Origin: SIG450 sp045658425
Lineage (GTDB): Bacteria > Bacillota > Clostridia > UMGS1840 > HGM11507
Length of the DNA: 5,145 bases
Direction: 5' to 3'
Assembly: GCA_045658425.1 (NCBI GenBank)
Contig: JAZOVB010000067.1
Span: forward strand, 1 to 5,145
The position numbers and the translations under genes were made by a program. Under the pieces are notes generated by a model. It was not told the origin of the DNA and did no database searches. It saw only the letters and a list, made by a program, of their open reading frames with translations. Below are positions 1 through 5,145 of this stretch, one piece after another; the stretch's first letter is position 1; every line of letters begins with the position of its first letter.

Positions 1-221
1 GGTGCATACATAATGGTATGCTTTATTACAGGAACTCTTCTTATAAGAAGATTCATTACACCCTTTATCTCTTTGTTTTCATCATAAGATATTACCGCTT
101 CGTTTATCCATTCACTCTTTATTTTTCCCCATTTTACAGACTGCATAAAATGGCCTTTTTTATGAGAAAACACAAATTTCTCATATTGTTCTTTATTGGA
201 AGCGTTTAAAAAATCTATCAT
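1..221 (-). CDS. FemAB-family peptidoglycan aminoacyltransferase, N-terminal fragment
   Basis: Reading the minus strand from an ATG at 221-219 gives 73 open codons that run off the left edge, so the gene is truncated by the window and not broken. The N-terminus (MIDFLNASNKEQYEKFVFSH...) contains the segment GHFMQSVKWGKIK at residues 23-35, followed by a Trp at 38, acidic/variable residues, a hydrophobic strand around 55-60 and ...VPVIKHTIMYAP. This matches the opening of FemA/FemB/FemX/MurM proteins (usual pattern: G-hydrophobic-x-Q-S-x-x-W-G-x-x-K). The family transfers amino acids from aminoacyl-tRNA to the stem peptide of lipid II or its precursors at the inner face of the membrane, building the interpeptide bridge. 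A strong GGAGG at 232-228, 6 nt from the ATG, and a good promoter upstream support the start. The exact amino acid and acceptor cannot be read from this fragment, and other FemAB-like transferases remain possible. Confidence 0.82.
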   Translation of the reverse strand, partial: MIDFLNASNKEQYEKFVFSHKKGHFMQSVKWGKIKSEWINEAVISYDENKEIKGVMNLLIRRVPVIKHTIMYA

Positions 222-227
222 TTTCTT

Positions 228-232
228 CCTCC
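228..232 (-). promoter_or_regulatory. Ribosome binding site of the FemAB-like gene
   Basis: The minus strand reads GGCGGAGGAAGAAAATG. A full GGAGG core lies 6 nt before the ATG at 221. It fixes the start of a gene whose downstream end is outside the window. Confidence 0.8.
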
Positions 233-296
233 GCCGGTATATTTTACTTATTATCTTTATTTTTATTATGGCACACTACTCCATTACATACTAACC

Positions 297-325
297 ATTA
301 TACCATAGAAAATATAAAAAGTAAA
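297..325 (-). promoter_or_regulatory. Sigma-A-type promoter for the FemAB-like gene
   Basis: On the minus strand the -35 box TTTACT (325-320, 4 of 6 consensus bases) and a perfect -10 box TATAAT (302-297) are separated by exactly 17 nt. TGG directly before the -10 box makes it an extended -10 (TGnTATAAT). The predicted transcript starts near 290, giving a leader of about 70 nt before the ATG at 221. I see no riboswitch or T-box in this leader. The call rests on consensus matching only. Confidence 0.75.
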
Positions 326-339
326 TCTTTATTTTTAAC

Positions 340-368
340 TTGAATATCCCATCTGTTTCTGCTAAAAT
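340..368 (+). promoter_or_regulatory. Sigma-A-type promoter for the membrane-protein gene
   Basis: The plus strand shows TTGAAT (340-345, 4 of 6 bases of the -35 consensus), a 17-nt spacer, then TAAAAT (363-368, 5 of 6 bases of the -10 consensus). TGC just before the -10 box gives an extended -10. Transcription should start around 374-376, only about 10 nt before the chosen ATG at 385. The -35 box is 14 nt from the -35 box of the divergent minus-strand promoter, so the two may compete or share a regulator. Confidence 0.65.
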
Positions 369-373
369 TTAAT

Positions 374-378
374 GGGTG
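374..378 (+). promoter_or_regulatory. Weak ribosome binding site deciding the ATG at 385
   Basis: GGGTGA starts at 374 and resembles the GGTGA part of the extended Shine-Dalgarno sequence. It lies about 6 nt before the ATG at 385. The alternative in-frame GTG at 376 falls inside this site and has no purine-rich sequence upstream, so the ATG is preferred. With transcription predicted to begin at about 374-376, the site would sit at the extreme 5' end of the mRNA. Confidence 0.5.
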
Positions 379-384
379 AAGAAA

Positions 385-1089
385 ATGAGTTATTTTACTT
401 TTAATTTTTATATTTTTCTTGTATTATACATATTTTTCTGCTTTTCGCAGGGATTTGGAAATGTGCTTTTTTTCATTAATTTAAAAAGCAATACCGTACA
501 ATCAAATCTTATTAAAAAAGAATATTCTGATTTCTTGTTTTTATGTACAGTGATATGCTTTGCATTAAGTCTTACCCTTTGCAGCTTATATAAAAGCTAT
601 TTGTATGCCAGTGCCGCAGAGGGTTTATATATTGTAGTTATGTTTTTTAAATACTACAGCCTGATGCAAAAATCAAAAAGAGTTGCCCTTTCGGAAAGCT
701 TTGAAGAAGAGAAGTACTGTTTTAAGCTTCCTGAGAAATTTACTCTTTTACCAAATGTTATTTTCATTGTATATTCCTTATTTTTTATTATCTCACAAAA
801 AGAAAGTGATATAATAATATTCACACCTGCCTTATATATAATCCCCATAACACTTCTGATTTTTTTGAGTTTTATTTTTATATGGGGAAAATTTACTAAA
901 AAAACAAGTTGCCATACTAAAAACGCCCTATATTTTATAAGCTATGTCTTAAGCTTTTTTACGGTTATTTATCTTGAATTTATTTTAAAAACACTTTCTC
1001 TTTTGGGATTTATATTCGGATGTTTAAGCGTGTTTTTACTATTTTTGTTTATTGCCTATTATATAATTAAAAATACATCTGCCGATTAA
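385..1089 (+). CDS. Unrecognised polytopic membrane protein
   Basis: This encodes a 234-residue protein from the ATG at 385 (237 if the GTG at 376 is used). I recognise no family. About seven hydrophobic stretches are visible, at residues roughly 4-32, 49-68, 72-92, 121-137, 143-167, 181-201 and 204-227, so it is very probably an integral inner-membrane protein. The main hydrophilic parts are a charged loop at 93-120 containing SESFEEEK and a short basic loop at 168-180. No obvious catalytic motif, ATP-binding site or cleavable signal peptide is seen. The protein is extremely rich in Phe, Leu, Ile and Tyr, and the gene looks more A+T-rich than the operon to its right. It is divergent from the FemAB-like gene, convergent with gatD, and has its own promoter and terminator. 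The good promoter, the ribosome binding site and the hairpin at the stop codon argue that it is a real gene. A role in the envelope is only a guess from its neighbours. Confidence 0.75.
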   Translation: MSYFTFNFYIFLVLYIFFCFSQGFGNVLFFINLKSNTVQSNLIKKEYSDFLFLCTVICFALSLTLCSLYKSYLYASAAEGLYIVVMFFKYYSLMQKSKRVALSESFEEEKYCFKLPEKFTLLPNVIFIVYSLFFIISQKESDIIIFTPALYIIPITLLIFLSFIFIWGKFTKKTSCHTKNALYFISYVLSFFTVIYLEFILKTLSLLGFIFGCLSVFLLFLFIAYYIIKNTSAD

Positions 1090-1106
1090 AGGACAGATGT
1101 ATTTTT
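1069..1106. terminator. Bidirectional intrinsic terminator between convergent genes
   Basis: AAAAATACATCTG (1069-1081) pairs perfectly with CAGATGTATTTTT (1094-1106), a 13-bp stem around a 12-nt loop. CC at 1082-1083 could add two pairs with GG at 1091-1092 if A1093 is bulged. The A-run on one arm and T-run on the other give a U-tract in both directions, so the hairpin can end the membrane-protein transcript (plus) and the der-plsY-gpsA-murT-gatD transcript (minus). The left arm encodes the last codons of the plus-strand gene, its TAA (1087-1089) lies in the loop, and the gatD stop (1107-1105) overlaps the right arm. Confidence 0.82.
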
Positions 1107-1815
1107 ATAAACCATATTTATCTATAATATATTTCTGAGCGGTTAGTTCAACCGAGTCGTCAAGTTCTTGCAAGTCGGCTGTTTCGTTCTTGTTTAAAAG
1201 CGCTCTTTTTATAAGCTCATCACAAAGCTTCGGATTTTTAGGAAGCACAGGTCCGTCCATATAGGTTGCAAAAGTATTTTTATAAATTACCCCCTCATAT
1301 CCGTCATTCCCGTTATTTCCACTTCCGTATTTTACTTTTCCCAAAGGTTTATTATTTCCGATATTCATTCTTCCTAAGTGATTTTCAAAACCGCAGATTA
1401 TACCGAAATCGCTTTCTATTATTATATCCGAAGATATTCTTTTTTTATCCTGCTTGGAATTTACTGAAAGTATTCCGAGTCCCTCTTTTTTTTCACCCTT
1501 TATCTCAAAGCTTTCTCCCAAAAGCTCAAAGCCTGAACAGACTGCAAGTAAAACTCCGCCTTTTTCAACATACTCTTTCACCCGGTCTTTATAGAGCATA
1601 AGCTTATTAAGAGTATTCAAGGTTTCAGTTTCTCCGCCGCCACCAAGGTATAAAATATCCGTATCGGTTAAATCTACGGGAATATCGATGTTTATATTAT
1701 TTACAGTTACATCAATACCACGCCAGTTAAGTCTTTTCTTAAGGCAAAGGAGATTACCGCTGTCTCCAAACATATTAAGAAGCTCGGGGAAAAGAACTGT
1801 TATTTTTACATTCAT
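1105..1815 (-). CDS. gatD: Lipid II isoglutaminyl synthase, glutamine amidotransferase subunit GatD
   Basis: GatD hydrolyses glutamine and passes ammonia to MurT, which amidates the alpha-carboxyl of D-Glu in the lipid II stem peptide (D-isoglutamine formation) in the cytoplasm. The 236-residue length is close to S. aureus GatD (about 243). The class I, CobQ-like amidotransferase fold is indicated by the early FGDSGN at 16-21, GGGGETE at 58-64, the nucleophile elbow AVCSGFELLG with Cys93 (S. aureus Cys94), Arg126 in KKRISSDIIIES (S. aureus Arg128), GFENHLGR at 142-149, and YGSGNNG at 163-169. The usual TYLHGP segment carrying the catalytic His (S. aureus His189) reads TYMDGP here, so position 187 is Asp. 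This raises doubt about normal glutaminase activity, although the rest of the protein looks intact. The start ATG overlaps the murT stop (ATGA), which suggests translational coupling and equal amounts of both subunits. The family assignment is firm; its catalytic competence is not. Confidence 0.92.
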   Translation of the reverse strand: MNVKITVLFPELLNMFGDSGNLLCLKKRLNWRGIDVTVNNINIDIPVDLTDTDILYLGGGGETETLNTLNKLMLYKDRVKEYVEKGGVLLAVCSGFELLGESFEIKGEKKEGLGILSVNSKQDKKRISSDIIIESDFGIICGFENHLGRMNIGNNKPLGKVKYGSGNNGNDGYEGVIYKNTFATYMDGPVLPKNPKLCDELIKRALLNKNETADLQELDDSVELTAQKYIIDKYGL

Positions 1816-3140
1816 TTCATTTCTCCCTCCATTTTTTTAAGAAGCTTCTGGCTTTCAAAAATCATTGTATAGTTAACAAGAAGATATAAAACCTCACTAT
1901 CGGTATTGATAAGAGCGTTTACACAGTCGCCGATACTGTCGAAGATTAATATTTCCTTATCGGTTTCACCATATTTAAGTCTTAAATTAAGTTCGTCCTT
2001 TCTCATTCCGCAAAGACCGATTTTACCGATGTTTTCATCATTCAGAGTTTCGGTATTCACATCCCAGAGCCAGGAAATATCCTTACCGTCCGACTCACAA
2101 TCATTAACCGCAAGAACAATGTCTTTTCTTCTTGAATCGGAAAGTACGGTTTTTATAGCCTGATTAAACCCTGCAGGATTTTTTGCAAGGTTAAGTATTA
2201 CCTGCTTTTTTAAGTTGAAACTTTCCATTCTGCCTATCTGAGGCTTATAGTCAATAAGACTTTTTTCCACATCGGAAATACCAACACCCAAAGCATCAAC
2301 AGCGGATAGTGCCGCTAAGATATTAAAGACATTATAAAAGCCACGGTATTCAACCTTTATATTGGTGCTGTCATTAAGTACAAAATCAATCCCGTCACTT
2401 AATTTAACATTGGTTGCATAAAAATTATAACCGGGATGTTTAAAATCACAGTTTTCACAGTAGTAGTTTCCCAGGTCACTGTAATGATGATAGTTATATT
2501 TTAATTCCTTTGCACATTCAGGACAAAATCCTGTTTCTATATCCTCCTCAACCTTTTCCTTTACTCCGTATGAAATAAAATTACTGTGATTAAGAGCTAT
2601 TTTATAAAGTACAGGGTCGTCACCGTTTATAACAAGCCTGGTTTTGGGAGCAAGGGAAAGTGCATTTTTAAGATACCCTGCTGTAAGCTCTACCTCACCG
2701 TAACGATCAAGCTGGTCTTTAAAAAGATTGGTTATAACAGTTACATCGGGAGTAAGTTTTTCAAAAATCTTAACAGAAAAAGCTTCATCCATTTCTAATG
2801 TTGCATAGTCGCAATCAAGCTTCCCGAAAAGATTTGTTTTTTCTACGAAGGCAGTTATAACTCCGCCCATCATATTAGCACCGATGTTATTACATACAAC
2901 CTTGTAGCCTTTATCAGTAAGAATTTTATATATGATATTATTGGTTGTGGTTTTACCGTTTGTACCGCATACAGCAACTATACCACACCTTACCTGCTTT
3001 GCTAAAAGAGGTAAAATTGAAGGACATATTTTTGAAGCATACATTCCAGGTGCCGCAGAGCTTTTTGTACCCATAAGCTTACCTATAATAACTAAAAGCT
3101 TACATACCAAAACGGCAAGAATTAATCGGATTTTTGACAC
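1812..3140 (-). CDS. murT: Lipid II isoglutaminyl synthase, Mur ligase-like subunit MurT
   Basis: MurT is the ATP-dependent partner of GatD: it activates the glutamate carboxyl of the lipid II stem peptide and uses GatD-derived ammonia to form isoglutamine. The 442-residue protein has a hydrophobic N-terminus (residues 5-20) instead of the UDP-sugar-binding domain of ordinary Mur ligases. Next come the P-loop GTNGKTTT (59-66), EMDEAF (116-121), TNLFKDQLDRYGE (137-149), and a four-cysteine zinc ribbon inserted in the central domain (Cys206/Cys209 and Cys228/Cys231). The C-terminal domain carries NLAKNPAGFNQ (317-327) and DGKDISWLWD (351-360), the region containing the Asp implicated in catalysis in S. 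aureus MurT. The start is GTG at 3140, supported by the family-like N-terminus KIRLILAVLVCKLL. It lies 4 nt after the gpsA stop with only a weak GAGTGAT-like site, so translation is probably coupled to gpsA. All hallmark motifs are present. Confidence 0.95.
   Translation of the reverse strand: MSKIRLILAVLVCKLLVIIGKLMGTKSSAAPGMYASKICPSILPLLAKQVRCGIVAVCGTNGKTTTNNIIYKILTDKGYKVVCNNIGANMMGGVITAFVEKTNLFGKLDCDYATLEMDEAFSVKIFEKLTPDVTVITNLFKDQLDRYGEVELTAGYLKNALSLAPKTRLVINGDDPVLYKIALNHSNFISYGVKEKVEEDIETGFCPECAKELKYNYHHYSDLGNYYCENCDFKHPGYNFYATNVKLSDGIDFVLNDSTNIKVEYRGFYNVFNILAALSAVDALGVGISDVEKSLIDYKPQIGRMESFNLKKQVILNLAKNPAGFNQAIKTVLSDSRRKDIVLAVNDCESDGKDISWLWDVNTETLNDENIGKIGLCGMRKDELNLRLKYGETDKEILIFDSIGDCVNALINTDSEVLYLLVNYTMIFESQKLLKKMEGEMK
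1823..1830 (-). promoter_or_regulatory. Ribosome binding site of gatD inside the murT 3' end
   Basis: GGAGGGAG (minus strand, 1830-1823) lies 7 nt before the gatD ATG at 1815 and is embedded in the last codons of murT. This strong site allows gatD re-initiation as ribosomes finish murT. Confidence 0.8.
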
Positions 3141-3144
3141 TTAA

Positions 3145-4134
3145 TCACTCTTTTCTTTTATCTCTTTGCATAAGATTTTTCATAGAAGAATTTACATCAT
3201 AATCTTTATATAAAACACCGTAAGCCTCTTCGACTATTGGCATCTCAACATCATATTTTTGTGCTAAGTTATAGGCGGCTTCACAGGCTAAAATTCCCTC
3301 TACCACCATACCTACCTCTTTAACCGCATCTGCAGGTTTTACCCCCTTACCGATTAAAATTCCGGCACGGCGGTTTCTTGAATGGTTGCTGGTACAGGTA
3401 ACAATTAAATCACCCATTCCCGTAAGTCCGCTGAAGGTTTCCGGGCGTCCGCCCATTTTAACACCGAGTCTTATAATTTCCGCCATACCTCTGGTCATAA
3501 GAGCTGCTTTGGTATTATCACCAAAACCCAGTCCGTCTGAAATACCAACGCACAAAGATATTACATTTTTTAATGCTCCGCCAAGCTGAACACCTTTTAT
3601 ATCTTCAGAGGTATAAACTCTTAAATATTCACACATAAAGATGTCCTGAACCTGTTCGGCTATCTTTATATCCTCACTTGCGGCTACTAAGGTAGTACCC
3701 ATTTTCTTTCCTACCTCTTCAGCGTGAGAGGGACCGCTTAAAACACATATTTTATCCTTGGGTTTCAGGACCTCTTCAATAACCTCGGATAAACATTTAA
3801 GACTTTTATCCTCCAGCCCTTTTGCTATACTTACAATAAGCTGGTCTTTATAATAGGGCTTAATTTTTTCACATGTACTTCTCACTGCAAAGGACGGACA
3901 TGCAATTACAATGAGCTCCTTATCATTGAGAGCTTCTTCCATATCGGTAGTAAAGGATATATTTTCATCTAAATATACTCCCGGAAGAAACTTTGTATGT
4001 TCACGGTTATTAACAAGTATCTCATATTCTTCTTGAAGATAAGACCACAAGGTAACCTTATGATTATTATTTGCAAGTACGGTTGCGATAGCAGTTCCCC
4101 AACTACCCGAACCGATAACACCTATATTTTTCAT
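3145..4134 (-). CDS. gpsA: NAD(P)H-dependent glycerol-3-phosphate dehydrogenase
   Basis: GpsA is a cytoplasmic enzyme that reduces dihydroxyacetone phosphate to sn-glycerol-3-phosphate, the backbone for phospholipids; its product is the acceptor for PlsY, encoded just upstream. The 329 residues match the family length (about 330-340). The N-terminal Rossmann domain starts with GSGSWG at 8-13. AKG with Lys106, then LSGPSHAEEV at 132-141 follow. The C-terminal helical domain has the catalytic Lys189 in GGALKN, GDNTKAALMTRG at 205-216, and the substrate-binding stretch GMGDLIVTCTSNHSRNRR (239-256) with Asp242 and Arg253/Arg255. The first ATG after an AAGGAG site is used and immediately gives the expected MKNIGVIGSG N-terminus. 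It follows plsY by 48 nt, with no terminator seen in the gap. Nothing unusual was found. Confidence 0.97.
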   Translation of the reverse strand: MKNIGVIGSGSWGTAIATVLANNNHKVTLWSYLQEEYEILVNNREHTKFLPGVYLDENISFTTDMEEALNDKELIVIACPSFAVRSTCEKIKPYYKDQLIVSIAKGLEDKSLKCLSEVIEEVLKPKDKICVLSGPSHAEEVGKKMGTTLVAASEDIKIAEQVQDIFMCEYLRVYTSEDIKGVQLGGALKNVISLCVGISDGLGFGDNTKAALMTRGMAEIIRLGVKMGGRPETFSGLTGMGDLIVTCTSNHSRNRRAGILIGKGVKPADAVKEVGMVVEGILACEAAYNLAQKYDVEMPIVEEAYGVLYKDYDVNSSMKNLMQRDKRKE

Positions 4135-4140
4135 TTTTTA

Positions 4141-4146
4141 CTCCTT
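4141..4146 (-). promoter_or_regulatory. Ribosome binding site of gpsA
   Basis: AAGGAG on the minus strand lies 6 nt before the gpsA ATG at 4134. The rest of the 48-nt plsY-gpsA gap holds no convincing promoter or terminator. Confidence 0.8.
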
Positions 4147-4182
4147 ATTTAACAGCTGATCACCTGAAGTTTTCACAGTCTT

Positions 4183-4797
4183 CTATACTTTTTGACCCAG
4201 CTTTCGTTCTTCACCTTTAATAAGTCTTATGATATTGGTTTTATGTTTTATTATTACCACGATAGTAAAGAATACTATTGTGAAAATTTTAAGATAATCA
4301 TAAGGTGCAAAAAAGCAGATTATAATTGAGTTAAACACACAGCCAAGCATCGAGCCTAAGGAAACATACTTGGTAAACGCCATTATTAATATTGCAACAG
4401 CTAAAGTAATCAAACCTGCACGCCAATCAATCATAAATGACAAAGCAAGAGAGGATAAAACTCCTTTACCGCCTTTAAAATTGAAGTATACGGGAAAAAT
4501 ATGTCCGAAAACTGCTCCCGAACCCGCTAATATTGCAGATAATTCACCTATACCGTAAAGACTTCCTATGGGAAAAGCTATAAGATATGCAATAATACCC
4601 TTTAACATATCACCAACAGTAACCACTGCTGCGGCTTTTTTACCGAGAGTTCTTAAAACATTAGTAGCCCCTGCACTTTTGGACCCCACCTCACGGACAT
4701 CCTGTTTATAAAAAAGCTTACCGATTATCACCGCAAAGCTTAAGCTTCCCAGCAGATAACCTATTACTAAACTTAAAACGAGAATTGTATATTTCAT
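4183..4797 (-). CDS. plsY: Acyl-phosphate:glycerol-3-phosphate acyltransferase PlsY
   Basis: PlsY is an integral membrane enzyme that moves an acyl group from acyl-phosphate (made by PlsX) to position 1 of glycerol-3-phosphate, giving lysophosphatidic acid. The 204 residues fit the family (about 190-215). Hydrophobic segments appear near residues 4-25, 56-75, 84-103, 113-140 and 148-182. Family landmarks are LLGSLSFAVIIGK (15-27), DVREVGSKSAGATNVLRTLGKK split over 33-54, FPVYFNFKGGKGV (101-113), YVSLGS (144-149) and KHKTNIIRLIKGEE (184-197). By comparison with the Aquifex PlsY, the key residues Ser39, Arg49, Lys111, His185 and Asn188 are retained. The usual GSGN motif reads GSKS (38-41), which is unusual. 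An AAAGGA site lies 8 nt before the ATG. The gene sits 21 nt after der and 48 nt before gpsA, which supplies its substrate. Confidence 0.95.
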   Translation of the reverse strand: MKYTILVLSLVIGYLLGSLSFAVIIGKLFYKQDVREVGSKSAGATNVLRTLGKKAAAVVTVGDMLKGIIAYLIAFPIGSLYGIGELSAILAGSGAVFGHIFPVYFNFKGGKGVLSSLALSFMIDWRAGLITLAVAILIMAFTKYVSLGSMLGCVFNSIIICFFAPYDYLKIFTIVFFTIVVIIKHKTNIIRLIKGEERKLGQKV

Positions 4798-4805
4798 ATA
4801 AAAAG

Positions 4806-4811
4806 TCCTTT
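4806..4811 (-). promoter_or_regulatory. Ribosome binding site of plsY
   Basis: AAAGGA on the minus strand lies 8 nt before the plsY ATG at 4797, inside the 21-nt der-plsY gap. That gap is too short for an independent promoter, consistent with co-transcription. Confidence 0.7.
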
Positions 4812-4818
4812 CGAATAA

Positions 4819-5145
4819 TTATTTATTTGGATTATCAGAGCTTCTTTCTCTTATAAAGAATTTAATCGGTGTTCCCTCAAATCCGAAAATCGCTCTTATC
4901 TGATTTTCAATATATCGTTCATAAGAGAAGTGCATAAGTCTTACATCATTTACGAAAATTACAAATGTAGGTGGCTTGATACCAGTCTGAGTACCATAGT
5001 AAATCTTAAGTCTTCTTCCCTTATCACTTGGCGGCTGAACCTTAGCGGTAGCCTCGGCAAGTATGTCATTTAGCATACCGGTTTTTATTCTCATACACTG
5101 CTGTTCATTTACATAGTTTATAAGTTCATACAGATTTGAAACTCT
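4819..5145 (-). CDS. der: Ribosome-assembly GTPase Der (EngA), C-terminal KH-like domain only
   Basis: The reading frame is open from the right edge to the TAA at 4821-4819, giving the last 108 residues of a protein that starts outside the window. An internal Met at 5094 is not the true start, because the frame continues upstream as RVSNLYELINYVNEQQC, which is also Der-like. The fragment carries the hallmark C-terminal domain: TGMLNDILAEA, QPPSDKGRRLKIYYGTQ, KPPTFVIFVND, MHFSYERYIENQIR and FGFEGTPIKFFIRER. Der has two tandem GTPase domains (not in this window) followed by this KH-like domain, and acts in 50S ribosomal subunit maturation. It heads the visible part of the operon and is followed by plsY after 21 nt, a common order in Clostridia. 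Confidence 0.96.
   Translation of the reverse strand, partial: RVSNLYELINYVNEQQCMRIKTGMLNDILAEATAKVQPPSDKGRRLKIYYGTQTGIKPPTFVIFVNDVRLMHFSYERYIENQIRAIFGFEGTPIKFFIRERSSDNPNK

Noticed and set aside
18..209. 63-residue plus-strand open frame at the left edge
   Set aside because: It lies antisense to the FemAB-like coding frame, which has a recognisable protein motif, ribosome binding site and promoter; the plus-strand frame has none of these.
222..296. Possible riboswitch or T-box leader before the FemAB-like gene
   Set aside because: The predicted leader is only about 70 nt, A+T-rich, and shows no conserved T-box or riboswitch motif and no terminator hairpin.
376..384. GTG start at 376 for the membrane-protein gene
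   Set aside because: It has no ribosome binding site and lies within the GGGTGA that is well spaced for the ATG at 385. It is kept only as a possible leaderless alternative.
654..848. 64-residue minus-strand open frame inside the membrane-protein gene
   Set aside because: No ribosome binding site or family resemblance was seen; it is a shadow of the plus-strand gene, which has its own promoter and terminator.
4135..4182. Possible regulatory palindrome (TGATCA and CAGCTG) in the plsY-gpsA gap
   Set aside because: Only short overlapping palindromes are present, without a stable stem or a T-run, so neither a terminator nor an operator can be supported.
1266..4558. Several plus-strand open frames of 62-111 residues opposite gatD, murT, gpsA and plsY
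   Set aside because: All lie antisense to strongly recognised conserved genes, and the translated products look like reverse-strand artefacts with no known motifs.
1..5145. Mobile element, CRISPR array, tRNA/rRNA or defence system
   Set aside because: No transposase, integrase, spaced direct repeats, terminal inverted repeats or tRNA-like cloverleaf was seen; coding density is explained by envelope and ribosome-assembly genes.

Overview
The window looks like chromosomal DNA from a low-GC Gram-positive bacterium, probably class Clostridia and perhaps a gut-type uncultured lineage. The evidence is the A+T-rich sequence, strong AGGAGG-type ribosome binding sites, sigma-A-like promoters, the der-plsY-gpsA gene order common in Clostridia, and a MurT/GatD pair, which is typical of Gram-positive bacteria. 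Species cannot be determined from the sequence alone.

Layout: the right-hand 4 kb is one tightly packed minus-strand operon, read from right to left: der (C-terminal part only, cut by the window edge), plsY, gpsA, murT, gatD. Gaps are 21, 48 and 4 nt, and murT and gatD overlap by ATGA. The operon ends at a hairpin (1069-1106) shared with a convergent plus-strand gene (385-1089). That gene encodes an unrecognised, very A+T-rich protein with about seven hydrophobic segments. A divergent minus-strand gene at the left edge (221 down to 1, truncated) encodes the N-terminus of a FemAB-family aminoacyltransferase. Between these two divergent genes lie two good back-to-back promoters with -35 boxes 14 bp apart.

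How the genes fit together: nearly everything recognisable concerns building the cell envelope. GpsA makes sn-glycerol-3-phosphate and PlsY acylates it, the first steps of phospholipid synthesis. MurT-GatD amidates the glutamate of the lipid II stem peptide, and FemAB-type enzymes add amino acids to lipid II or its precursors to form the interpeptide bridge. Der is a ribosome-assembly GTPase. The unknown membrane protein sits between the lipid II modification genes, but no function can be assigned.

I see no mobile element, CRISPR array, RNA gene or clearly new multi-gene system. The most noteworthy points are an Asp where GatD should have its catalytic His, a changed GSGN motif in PlsY, and a compact divergent promoter region that predicts a very short leader for the unknown membrane gene.
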